DNA of 64,000 bases from an uncultured Desulfovibrio sp. (lineage in GTDB: Bacteria; Desulfobacterota; Desulfovibrionia; Desulfovibrionales; Desulfovibrionaceae): the NCBI RefSeq assembly GCF_910584445.1, contig NZ_CAJUBO010000002.1:19286-83285 (forward strand). Reading direction: 5' to 3'. The position numbers and the translations under genes were made by a program. The notes beneath the pieces are model-generated. The model was not told the DNA's origin. It saw only the letters and a list, made by a program, of their open reading frames with translations, and ran no database searches. Positions 23,908 to 31,314 of this stretch are shown piece after piece. The stretch's first letter is position 1. Each line of letters opens with the position of its first letter.

Positions 23908-25131
23908 CTAGCCGATATCCCAATCCAGACCGAAGGTATCGTGGAGGATACGCACGGCAAGCTCCACATACTTTTCCTGGATGAGGATGGTGATCTTGAT
24001 TTCCGAGGTGCTGATCATGAGGATGTTGATGCCTTCCTCGGTCAGCGCGGCAAAGGCGCGCGCGGCCACGCCCGAATGATTGCGCATGCCGACGCCGATG
24101 GCCGATACCTTGGCTACGCTCACGTCGTGCAGCACTTCCGAGGCGCCGATCTTCTGCGCCACCTCATTCATGATCTCCAGCGTCTGGGGCAGGTCCTTGC
24201 GGGTGATGGTGAAGGTCATGTCCGTATGACCGTCCTGGCTCGTATTCTGGACGATCATGTCCACCAAGACCCCCCGCTCGGAAAGCGGCCCGAAAACGGC
24301 GGCGGCCATGCCGGGCACATCCGGCACATCGCGCAGGGTCACGCGGGCCTGGTCTTTGTCGTACGCGATGCCGGAAACAAGAACCGCTTCCATGCTGGGA
24401 TCCTCCTGGGTGACGAGGGTGCCGGGGTCGTCGCTGAACGTGGAGCGCACATGCACGGGGACCTTGTATTTCTTGGCGAACTCCACGGAACGGATGTGGA
24501 GCACCTTGGCGCCCATGCTCGCCATTTCCAGCATTTCGTCATAGGCCACGCGGTCCATCTTGCGCGCGGTCGAACAGATATTGGGGTCGGTGGTGTAAAC
24601 GCCGTCCACGTCCGTATAGATCTCGCATTCGGCGGAATCCAGCGCCGCCGCAAGGGCCACGGCCGAGGTGTCGGAGCCGCCCCGGCCCAGGGTGGTGATG
24701 CGTCCGTCAGCGGTACTGCCCTGAAAACCGGCCACCACGAGAACGTCATAACGGTGGAACAGCTCACGGAGCCTGCCGCTGTCGATGGCGCGGATGCGGG
24801 CGCGGCCGAAATCATCATCCGTGGTGACGGGGATCTGCCAGCCCAGCAGCGAGCGGGCGCTGATGCCCGCATCCTTGAGCAGCATGGTGAAGAGACTGAT
24901 GGAAACCTGCTCGCCGGTGGAAACGAGCGCATCACATTCCGCCTTGTCCGGCGCGGGCGACCATTCGTCAGCCAGGGCCAGAAGGCGGTTGGTGTCTCCG
25001 GCGCGGGCAGAGAGCACGGCGATGACCTTGTTGCCGCGTTGCAGGCCGTCCACGACCTTGCCGCGCACCATCTTCATGCTCTCCAGCGTTGCCACTGAAG
25101 TGCCGCCGAATTTTTGCACGAGTATCTTCAT
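23908..25131 (-). CDS. lysC: Aspartate kinase
   Basis: 407 residues from the ATG at 25131. The N-terminal amino acid kinase domain shows KFGGTSVA, AGFQGSTADGRITTLGRGGSDTSA and YTDVDGVYTTDP; the C-terminal third has two ACT-type regulatory repeats (LRDVPDVPGMAAAVFGPLSE and IGVGMRNHSGVAARAFAALTE). It catalyses the first step of lysine, threonine and methionine synthesis and is expected to be feedback-inhibited by lysine and/or threonine through the ACT pair. Monofunctional alpha-beta length. It lies in a minus-strand run acpS-nnr-tsaE-lysC. Confidence 0.96.
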   Translation of the reverse strand: MKILVQKFGGTSVATLESMKMVRGKVVDGLQRGNKVIAVLSARAGDTNRLLALADEWSPAPDKAECDALVSTGEQVSISLFTMLLKDAGISARSLLGWQIPVTTDDDFGRARIRAIDSGRLRELFHRYDVLVVAGFQGSTADGRITTLGRGGSDTSAVALAAALDSAECEIYTDVDGVYTTDPNICSTARKMDRVAYDEMLEMASMGAKVLHIRSVEFAKKYKVPVHVRSTFSDDPGTLVTQEDPSMEAVLVSGIAYDKDQARVTLRDVPDVPGMAAAVFGPLSERGVLVDMIVQNTSQDGHTDMTFTITRKDLPQTLEIMNEVAQKIGASEVLHDVSVAKVSAIGVGMRNHSGVAARAFAALTEEGINILMISTSEIKITILIQEKYVELAVRILHDTFGLDWDIG

Positions 25132-25201
25132 GCCCAACCCCGGTTAGCCATTGCGCGGCGTTTTTGCCGCGTGCGGGAGCCTGCGGTCGCGCTCCAGGCG
25201 C

Positions 25202-25690
25202 TCAGTCTCCGTGCCCGGAATCCGCCATGGCCGAGACCAGCGTCGCGGGCAGGGTCCCGGCGTGTGGACCCGCACCCCGCAGGAGCAGCAGCCGTCCATC
25301 ATCCTCCATCTTGATGGAGATGTCCAGAAAATCCTCCGGCAGCAGGTCTGCGGGGAGGTAGTCGGCCCATTCCACCACCACGAGTTTTTCCGAATCTTCC
25401 AGGGCATCGACGAGTTCCTCCGGCGCGTGGCCGGGGCAGCGGTAGAGATCGCAATGCACGAGCTGGGGCCGGGTGGGGTAGATGTTGCACAGCGTAAAGG
25501 ACGGACTGGAGACCTCGGCATCCTCTCCTCCCGGGAGGGAACGCACCAGCGCGGCGGTGAGCGTCGTCTTGCCGCTGCCGAGGCCTCCGCGCAGGAGGAG
25601 CGCGCGCGTCTCGCCCGACGGCAGCAGACGCGCGAGCAGTTCCCCGAATTTCAGGGTATCCTCAAGGGTGGCAAGCCTCAGTTCGGCCAT
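25202..25690 (-). CDS. tsaE: tRNA threonylcarbamoyladenosine synthesis ATPase
   Basis: 162 residues from the ATG at 25690, which lies inside the end of the nnr gene (13-nt overlap). Walker A is LRGGLGSGKTTLTAALVR, followed by VSSPSFTLCNIYP and LVHCDLYR, then VVVEWAD, the standard TsaE signature set. TsaE works with TsaB and TsaD to make t6A37 in tRNAs reading ANN codons. The ending (LVSAMADSGHGD) is a little longer than usual. Confidence 0.93.
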   Translation of the reverse strand: MAELRLATLEDTLKFGELLARLLPSGETRALLLRGGLGSGKTTLTAALVRSLPGGEDAEVSSPSFTLCNIYPTRPQLVHCDLYRCPGHAPEELVDALEDSEKLVVVEWADYLPADLLPEDFLDISIKMEDDGRLLLLRGAGPHAGTLPATLVSAMADSGHGD

Positions 25691-27375
25691 GGTATGCAGC
25701 GCTCCCCTCCTGTTGCCGGCGGATCGCCGGGCGTGGCGCGGGCATGCGGCAGGGCGTCGGCCAGTTCCGAGGCGCGGACCCCTCGCAGGGGGAAGTCCCG
25801 GGCACAGATGCGCCCCGCCAGGGCATGCAGCGCAACCCCCGTGGCCGCCACGCGGAGGGCATCCCTGCATCCTGCGCCGGTCTGGGCGAGCAGGGCGGCG
25901 ATACAGCCCGCGAGAACGTCGCCGGAACCGCCCATGGCGAGTGCCGGAATGGCGTAGGGCGAGATGAGGACCGGCCGTCCGGACTGCCCCGCCAGGGTCC
26001 CCGCGCCCTTGAGGACAACGGCCGCCGGACTCAGCCCGCACAACCGGGCCAGGGCCGCGGGACGTTGCGCCTGGATCTGCCGGGTATCGGCGGCAAGCAG
26101 GGCCGCCGCCTCGCCGGGATGTGGCGTGAGGATGTCGGCGGATGTCAGCCGCGAGAGCAGCGCCCTGTTCCGGGAAAGCAGGATGAGCGCGTCCGCGTCG
26201 ATGACGGCGGGGGGACGGCCCGGCAGCTCCAGCAGGGCGGCGAGGAATGCGGCGGCGTCATCGCCGCGGCCCATGCCCGGTCCCACGGCGAGCGCCGTGC
26301 AGCGGCACAGCAGTTCCCGCAGAGGGTCCGGCAGGGAGGCGGGCCAGCGGACGGCGCCGGCATCGCCAAGGGCGAGCGTCATGATCTCCGGCCAGTCGTT
26401 TTTGATGGCCGGAAGGGAACTTCCCGGCGCCGCCGCGCTCACCAGCCCGGCGCCCGCGCGCAGGGCCGCCGCCGCCGCCAGATGCCCGGCGCCGGAAAGC
26501 CCGGGCGCGCCGCCCAGAACGAGCACATGGCCGAAACTGTTTTTGTAGGCGTCCGGGGCAGGTCCGGGCAGACCGCGCAGGGCGCGGCCGTCCAGCAGAT
26601 AGTGGCGCGGCGGGCGCCGTGTTCGGACGGCGGCGGGGATGCCGATATCGCCCACATGGAGCGCGCCGGCCCAGGGGCGCGCGCATGGCAGCACAAGCCC
26701 GGGTTTGGCGGCTGCCAGCGTCACGGTGGCGTGCGCGCGCACGGCCACGGGCGAGGGGAGTCCGCTGACCGCATCCAGGCCAGAGGGAATGTCGATGGCG
26801 AGGACGAAACAGCCGGCAATGCGCCGGGAAAGGGCATTGACGCGTTCGATGGCGGCCTGGGCCTCGGGACGGAGCTTCCCGGAAAAGCCCGTGCCGAGGA
26901 GTCCGTCCACGATGATGCGCGGCGGGCCGCTTTCCGCCGCTGCCGTTGCCGTGGCATTGCGTTCTTTCGCGGTCATGCCGCCGAGGCAGGCGGTCATCGC
27001 CACGGGGAGTTCCTCCAGCGGGGCCAGGCGTACGCCGTTGGCGCGGGCCATGGAGAGGTGCAGGGCGCTCGCCCCGCTCACGGCGTCCGGAGGACGCGCG
27101 TGGAACAGGAGGGGACGCGCGCCACGGTCCGCCAGGAGGCGGGCGACGCAGGCGGCATCTCCGCCGTTGTTGCCGGACCCCATGAGGAGCCAGACCGCCG
27201 CGCCCTCCACATCGGGACAGTGGCGCAGCAGGACGTCACAGGCCACGCGGCCGGCATTTTCCATGAGCATGGCCGTGGAGAGGCCGAAACGTTCCGCCTC
27301 CTCGTCCCACTGCCGCATTTCGTCCGGCAGGGGAAGGGGAGAGAGCAGACGGCAAAATTCCTCGGGCGCGTCCAT
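25678..27375 (-). CDS. nnr: Bifunctional NAD(P)H-hydrate epimerase/dehydratase
   Basis: 565 residues from the ATG at 27375, overlapping the acpS stop (TGATG). Residues 1-225 are the YjeF N-terminal epimerase domain: LMENAGRVACDVLL, LMGSGNNGGDAACVARLL and GLLGTGFSGKL. Residues 260-560 are the ADP-dependent dehydratase of the ribokinase-like fold: VLGGAPGLSGAGHLAAAAAL, ILTPHPGEAAALL, VVLKGAGTLA and LAMGGSGDVLAGCIAALLAQ with the catalytic Asp. It repairs damaged NADHX/NADPHX. Coupled both to acpS and tsaE by overlaps, so one polycistron. Confidence 0.95.
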   Translation of the reverse strand: MDAPEEFCRLLSPLPLPDEMRQWDEEAERFGLSTAMLMENAGRVACDVLLRHCPDVEGAAVWLLMGSGNNGGDAACVARLLADRGARPLLFHARPPDAVSGASALHLSMARANGVRLAPLEELPVAMTACLGGMTAKERNATATAAAESGPPRIIVDGLLGTGFSGKLRPEAQAAIERVNALSRRIAGCFVLAIDIPSGLDAVSGLPSPVAVRAHATVTLAAAKPGLVLPCARPWAGALHVGDIGIPAAVRTRRPPRHYLLDGRALRGLPGPAPDAYKNSFGHVLVLGGAPGLSGAGHLAAAAALRAGAGLVSAAAPGSSLPAIKNDWPEIMTLALGDAGAVRWPASLPDPLRELLCRCTALAVGPGMGRGDDAAAFLAALLELPGRPPAVIDADALILLSRNRALLSRLTSADILTPHPGEAAALLAADTRQIQAQRPAALARLCGLSPAAVVLKGAGTLAGQSGRPVLISPYAIPALAMGGSGDVLAGCIAALLAQTGAGCRDALRVAATGVALHALAGRICARDFPLRGVRASELADALPHARATPGDPPATGGERCIPWPN

Positions 27376-27749
27376 CAACCCTCCAGCACCACCACGGCCA
27401 CGGCATGGGAACGTTCATGGCTGATGGAAAGATGGGCGGCGCGCGTGCCGAGCAGCCGCGCCCGTTCGCTGGCCCCCCCGTGAAAGATCAGGTCGGTGCC
27501 GCCGGCCGGCAGCGGAAGGACTTCTATCTGGCACGGTCCGACCCCCTGGCGGAATCCTGTCCCCAGCGCCTTGGAAGCCGCTTCCTTGGCCGCGAAGCGG
27601 CCCGCCAGAAAGGCGATCGGCGGGTGCGGCGCCAGGGCGGCAAGTTCGCCGGGCGCAAGAAATTTTTCGAGGAACCGGCGACCGAACCGGGCATGGGCCG
27701 CCCTGATGCGCGCAAGCTCCGTCATGTCGATGCCAAGTCCCACGATCAT
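27375..27749 (-). CDS. acpS: Holo-[acyl-carrier-protein] synthase
   Basis: 124 residues beginning MIVGLGIDMTELARIRAAH, with the Mg-binding aspartate in GIDMTE and FLAGRFAAKEAASKALGTG containing the second acidic ligand (E of KEA). LSISHERSHAVAVVVLE completes the family pattern. The enzyme attaches 4'-phosphopantetheine to ACP. It is the first gene of the minus-strand unit running to lysC. pdxJ, often found before it in proteobacteria, is absent here. Confidence 0.94.
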   Translation of the reverse strand: MIVGLGIDMTELARIRAAHARFGRRFLEKFLAPGELAALAPHPPIAFLAGRFAAKEAASKALGTGFRQGVGPCQIEVLPLPAGGTDLIFHGGASERARLLGTRAAHLSISHERSHAVAVVVLEG

Positions 27750-27964
27750 CGCCGTGCCCCCATGGTCCGCCGTGCCCCGGGCACGCCGGAACGACGCTCT
27801 GCCCCGGCTTGCCCACAGGCGGAAAATTGCATATATATGCGCTATGCCGATGCATTGTGGCGTCATCCCTGCCGCCGCGTCAAGTCAGGCGGGGGAAGGC
27901 ACGGCGTCGCATGCGGGAAACCAGTCGCAATGAAGCGCGCGCAGCGCAGGGAGAGCGGAAAGGA

Positions 27965-29302
27965 ATGAAGTTGTGCATTGTCGGTACGGGCTATGTGGGG
28001 CTTGTCAGCGCAGCCTGTTTCGCGGAAATGGGCAATACCGTCATCTGTGTGGATGTGAACGCCGCGGTTGTCGAAAAGCTCAATTCCGGCGCCGTCCACA
28101 TCTATGAACCCGGGCTGGAGCCGATGGTGCGCCGCAGCCGCGCCGACGGACGCCTGCGCTTTACCACGAGCCTGGAACAGGGCATTGCCGATGCCGACTG
28201 CGCCTTCATCTGCGTGGGCACGCCGCCCCGCCCCGACGGCTCCTGCGACCTGAGCTATGTGCATCAGGTGGCGCACGAGATCGGCCGGCACATGCAAAAG
28301 GATCTCGTGGTGGTCGACAAGTCCACTGTTCCCGTGGGGACCGCCGACACCGTGCGCGGCATCATCTCCGGCGAGCTGGCCGCGCGTGGCCTCTCCCTGA
28401 GCGCGGAGGTGGTCTCCAACCCCGAATTTCTCAAGGAAGGCGACGCCATCGCGGATTTCATGAAACCCGACCGCGTGATCATCGGCACGGATTCTCCCGG
28501 GGCGGCCTCGCTCATGCGCGAGCTTTATGCGCCCTTTGCCCGCACCCGGGACAAGATCATCGTCATGGCAGTCCGCAGCGCCGAGATGACCAAGTACGCC
28601 GCCAACTGCATGCTGGCGACGAAGATCTCCTTCATCAACGAGATCGCCACCATTTGCGAGCAGGTGGGCGCGGATGTGCGCGATGTGCGCGTGGGTATCG
28701 GTTCCGATTCGCGCATCGGCTACCAGTTCATCTATCCGGGCGTGGGGTATGGCGGCTCCTGCTTTCCCAAGGATGTCAAGGCGCTGATCCAGACCGCGGA
28801 AAATTCCGGTGTCGAGCCAATGCTCCTCAATGCCGTGGAAGCGGTCAATGCCCGCCAGAAGGCGCACATGGCCCGCCGCATCGCTGCCTATTTCGCTCCC
28901 CAGGGCGGTGTGCGCGGCAAGACGCTGGCCCTCTGGGGCCTGGCCTTCAAGGCCAATACCGATGACATGCGCGAGGCCGCGGCCATCAGCATCATCACTT
29001 CCCTCACAGAGGCGGGCATGAAGATACGCGCCTTCGATCCGGTCGCCGGTGACAATGCGCGCCGCATCTTTGCGGATAATCCGCTGGTGGAGATCCTGGA
29101 TGAGCAGTATGCGGTGTGCGAGGGCGCCCAGGCGCTGCTGGTGGTGACGGAGTGGAACCAGTTCCGCAATCCGGATTTTGCCCGCATCAAGTCCCTGTTG
29201 AGCGCGCCCATCCTTTTTGACGGCCGCAACCTGTATTCGCCGTCTGCCATGGCGGAACGGGGCTTTGCCTACTTCTGCATCGGCCGCGTGCCCGAGGCCT
29301 GA
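27965..29302 (+). CDS. ugd: UDP-glucose 6-dehydrogenase
   Basis: 445 residues from the ATG at 27965, with AAGGA just upstream. Rossmann motif MKLCIVGTGYVGLVSAACFA, VGTPPRPDGSCDLSYV, STVPVGTADTVR, NPEFLKEGDAIADFMKPDRV and the catalytic cysteine in YPGVGYGGSCFPKDVKAL are all present; the C-terminal lobe starts LALWGLAFKANTDDMREA. It oxidises UDP-glucose to UDP-glucuronate with two NAD+, supplying precursor for capsule, LPS or other glycans. Standalone gene, not in the glycan cluster at 3-17 kb but possibly serving it. Confidence 0.95.
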   Translation: MKLCIVGTGYVGLVSAACFAEMGNTVICVDVNAAVVEKLNSGAVHIYEPGLEPMVRRSRADGRLRFTTSLEQGIADADCAFICVGTPPRPDGSCDLSYVHQVAHEIGRHMQKDLVVVDKSTVPVGTADTVRGIISGELAARGLSLSAEVVSNPEFLKEGDAIADFMKPDRVIIGTDSPGAASLMRELYAPFARTRDKIIVMAVRSAEMTKYAANCMLATKISFINEIATICEQVGADVRDVRVGIGSDSRIGYQFIYPGVGYGGSCFPKDVKALIQTAENSGVEPMLLNAVEAVNARQKAHMARRIAAYFAPQGGVRGKTLALWGLAFKANTDDMREAAAISIITSLTEAGMKIRAFDPVAGDNARRIFADNPLVEILDEQYAVCEGAQALLVVTEWNQFRNPDFARIKSLLSAPILFDGRNLYSPSAMAERGFAYFCIGRVPEA

Positions 29303-29334
29303 TCGGGCGGCGGCCCGGGCGTTCCCGCCGAAGT

Positions 29335-30303
29335 TCAGAGTCGGGCGAACGCCCGCCACCATGCCAGGACAGGAACCAGCATGGCGAGCGCCGCCGCGCC
29401 CCACTGCGGCAGCGCTCGCCACCTGTGCCGCAGGCGAAGTCCTTCCGCCATTCCCAATGTGAGTCCGCAACACAGACCGGCCACATGCGCCAGATAGTCG
29501 GTGCGTTCGCCCTCAGTGCCCAGCATGGCGAGCAGCGCCGCCCCGGCGGCCACGGGCAGGAGCATTTCGCGCCGTCCCGCATGCCGGAGCGCCATCAGGC
29601 CCGACAGCGCGCCGATACACGCGAAGAGCGCGGTGGAGAAGCCGATGCTTTCCACCGGCTGCCGACGAAGCGCCACCGCCAGGCAATTGCCGAGGATGCC
29701 TCCGGCCAGTGTCAGCCACAGGGCGCGCCCGATGCCGGCGCTTCGCGCGAGCAGCGCCAGAAAAAGCGCGCCGAACGCAAGATTTCCGAAAAGATGCGCG
29801 GCATCCGCATGCAGGGTCAGTGCCGTGATCACGCGGTACCATTGCCCATGCAGACGCACCTGGAGGGTATCCAGAGCGCCCGCGGGCAGCCATAGCCGGG
29901 GAGCCGGCAGCCAGTCCGGCACGGGCCACCAGCCCATACGCATGCCATGCCAGACGAGGAGCGGCAGAAGGAAACACCCCGCCAGCTTCCAGTGGGCGTG
30001 GATCACCGGCGGAGGCGGCGCGGGGCGGTGCCGCTCCTCGTCAAAGGCCGTCAGCTCCCGCAAGGCCACGCGTTCGAGCAGGGGCGGCACATAGAGACAT
30101 TCCCGGCTGTTGAACTGTGAAAGCCTGTGCGGGATGTCGCAGGCGCTGAGAACAAGGCGCCAGTCCCGCCGCTGGCGATAGCTGACAAAGCCGGAAGCGC
30201 CGCTGATATTGCGCCAGAAGGCGGGGACCGAAGCCGGTCTGACACGCCAGCGCAAACGGGCATGGACGTTGATGGCCGGTGCGTGGGGGAGCGGTTGCGG
30301 CAT
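29335..30303 (-). CDS. Rhomboid family intramembrane serine protease
   Basis: 322 residues. The N-terminal 100 residues are soluble. Then come about six membrane spans containing LHGQWYRVITALTLHADAAH (L1 loop WR and His region), HLFGNLAFGALFLALLA, IGFSTALFACIGALSG with the catalytic serine in GFS, and YLAHVAGLCCGLTLGMAEG with the catalytic histidine. The GFSTA version of the usual GASG is a mild variation. Predicted inner-membrane protease cleaving transmembrane segments. The start is uncertain; no strong ribosome site precedes the ATG at 30303. Confidence 0.82.
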   Translation of the reverse strand: MPQPLPHAPAINVHARLRWRVRPASVPAFWRNISGASGFVSYRQRRDWRLVLSACDIPHRLSQFNSRECLYVPPLLERVALRELTAFDEERHRPAPPPPVIHAHWKLAGCFLLPLLVWHGMRMGWWPVPDWLPAPRLWLPAGALDTLQVRLHGQWYRVITALTLHADAAHLFGNLAFGALFLALLARSAGIGRALWLTLAGGILGNCLAVALRRQPVESIGFSTALFACIGALSGLMALRHAGRREMLLPVAAGAALLAMLGTEGERTDYLAHVAGLCCGLTLGMAEGLRLRHRWRALPQWGAAALAMLVPVLAWWRAFARL

Positions 30304-30316
30304 GGAGAAAAGAGGA

Positions 30317-30352
30317 AAAAAGCCCCGGCAGGATGCTGACGGGGCTTCAGAG
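30317..30352 (-). terminator. Terminator downstream of rpmB
   Basis: On the minus strand AAGCCCCG pairs with CGGGGCTT around a 12-nt loop, followed by TTTTCCTCTTTT. Confidence 0.75.
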
Positions 30353-30370
30353 AAATGGCGGAGGGAGCGC

Positions 30371-30580
30371 CTAGTCCTGCTTGCGGGCTGCGGGCTTGGT
30401 GACGAACCCGGAGCGGAGGCAGCGGGTGCACACGGTGAGCGTCCGCACGCTGCCGTCAGGGAACTGATGCCGCACGCGCTGCAGATTGGGATTGAAACGG
30501 CGCTTGGTCTTGATGTTGGAATGGCTCACCAGGTTGCCCACCTGGGGCTTTTTGCCGCAGAAATCACATTCCTTGCTCAT
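30371..30580 (-). CDS. rpmB: 50S ribosomal protein L28
   Basis: 69 residues beginning MSKECDFCGKKPQVGNLVSH, then NIKTKRRFNPNLQRVR and LTVCTRCLRSG. The two CxxC pairs (CDFC, CTRC) make this the zinc-binding (C+) form of L28. It is preceded by AAGGAGGAAAGC-like ribosome site and a promoter about 110 nt upstream, and followed by an intrinsic terminator, so it is a single-gene unit. Confidence 0.97.
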   Translation of the reverse strand: MSKECDFCGKKPQVGNLVSHSNIKTKRRFNPNLQRVRHQFPDGSVRTLTVCTRCLRSGFVTKPAARKQD

Positions 30581-30685
30581 GCTTTCCTCCGTATATGCGC
30601 TGAAAACTGTTCCATCCGTCGTTGGAGCGCCCCTGGTCATGCCGGTGAAATGGCATGCCGGCAGGCGTTGCCCATGCGAACGGCG

Positions 30686-30714
30686 AACATACTCTGTCCC
30701 TGAAGAAAATACAA
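30686..30714 (-). promoter_or_regulatory. Sigma-70 promoter of rpmB
   Basis: Minus strand TTGTAT (30714-30709), 17-nt spacer, TATGTT (30691-30686); start codon about 100 nt downstream. Confidence 0.55.
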
Positions 30715-30791
30715 GTTTTTTTCCAGAAGGCGCGTCGCGCATGCGCCATGCCGTGCCGGCAACGTTCGGAACGGGGTTCTCCGCCAAAGGG

Positions 30792-30820
30792 TTGACAATG
30801 CCGGCCGGCTGCCTTAAATA
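30792..30820 (+). promoter_or_regulatory. Sigma-70 promoter of the small membrane protein
   Basis: Consensus TTGACA (30792-30797), 17-nt spacer, TAAATA (30815-30820). Confidence 0.65.
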
Positions 30821-30917
30821 CCCCACCTCCACGGCGCATGGGGCGCCGGGGCATCACCGGGAATCCTCCCGGGCGATAATCGGCGGCCATGCCGCCATAA
30901 ACCGGAGTCATGCTGAA

Positions 30918-31121
30918 ATGTTGAGTTTTGCAAGAAACGAGTGCGGCATCCGTCTTGCTTCCGCTGCCATCGTTCTCCTGCCCGTTGTTGCCATGATTTT
31001 CGCCACCAGCCGTTCCTCGTCTCTCGACCTGGTGGTGGCCCTGATGTACTGCGCCTTTGCCGCGGTGGCCTTCATGGCCCTTCTGCTGGAGCGGGCGGAG
31101 GAAAACGAGAACAGGGAATAG
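30918..31121 (+). CDS. Small two-span membrane protein, 67 aa
   Basis: Frame from the ATG at 30918: a short basic start (MLSFARNECGIRL), hydrophobic segment one (ASAAIVLLPVVAMIFATS), a short loop, segment two (LVVALMYCAFAAVAFMALLLE) and an acidic tail (RAEENENRE). A consensus promoter lies about 100 nt upstream and an intrinsic terminator about 60 nt downstream, which supports a real monocistronic gene. Family not recognised; likely inner membrane. Confidence 0.65.
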   Translation: MLSFARNECGIRLASAAIVLLPVVAMIFATSRSSSLDLVVALMYCAFAAVAFMALLLERAEENENRE

Positions 31122-31173
31122 CTTTGCGGGAGGGTCCATCCCTCCCCGGTTGCGCCCTTCGTTGGGGCAACGC

Positions 31174-31215
31174 AGAACAAAGCCCGGCTTTCTCATGAAG
31201 GCCGGGCTTTTGCGT
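31174..31215 (+). terminator. Terminator after the small membrane gene
   Basis: AAAGCCCGGC pairs with GCCGGGCTTT around TTTCTCATGAAG-type loop, followed by TGCG; the reverse strand also has a T-rich end, so it may act both ways. Confidence 0.7.
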
Positions 31216-31314
31216 GCGCGCGCGCGGCGGCATGGCGCGGTGACTTGCAAGCCACGGCATTTCCGGCTAGTTTTTCCTCCCATTTTCAGGATATTTCGCC
31301 AGTGTGGGGACAAT

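Larger units (their letters stand above)
30581..30917. other. Divergent intergenic region with two promoters
   Basis: About 340 bases between rpmB and the small membrane gene. It holds one minus-strand and one plus-strand promoter (see 30686-30714 and 30792-30820) and no gene that I can support. Confidence 0.6.
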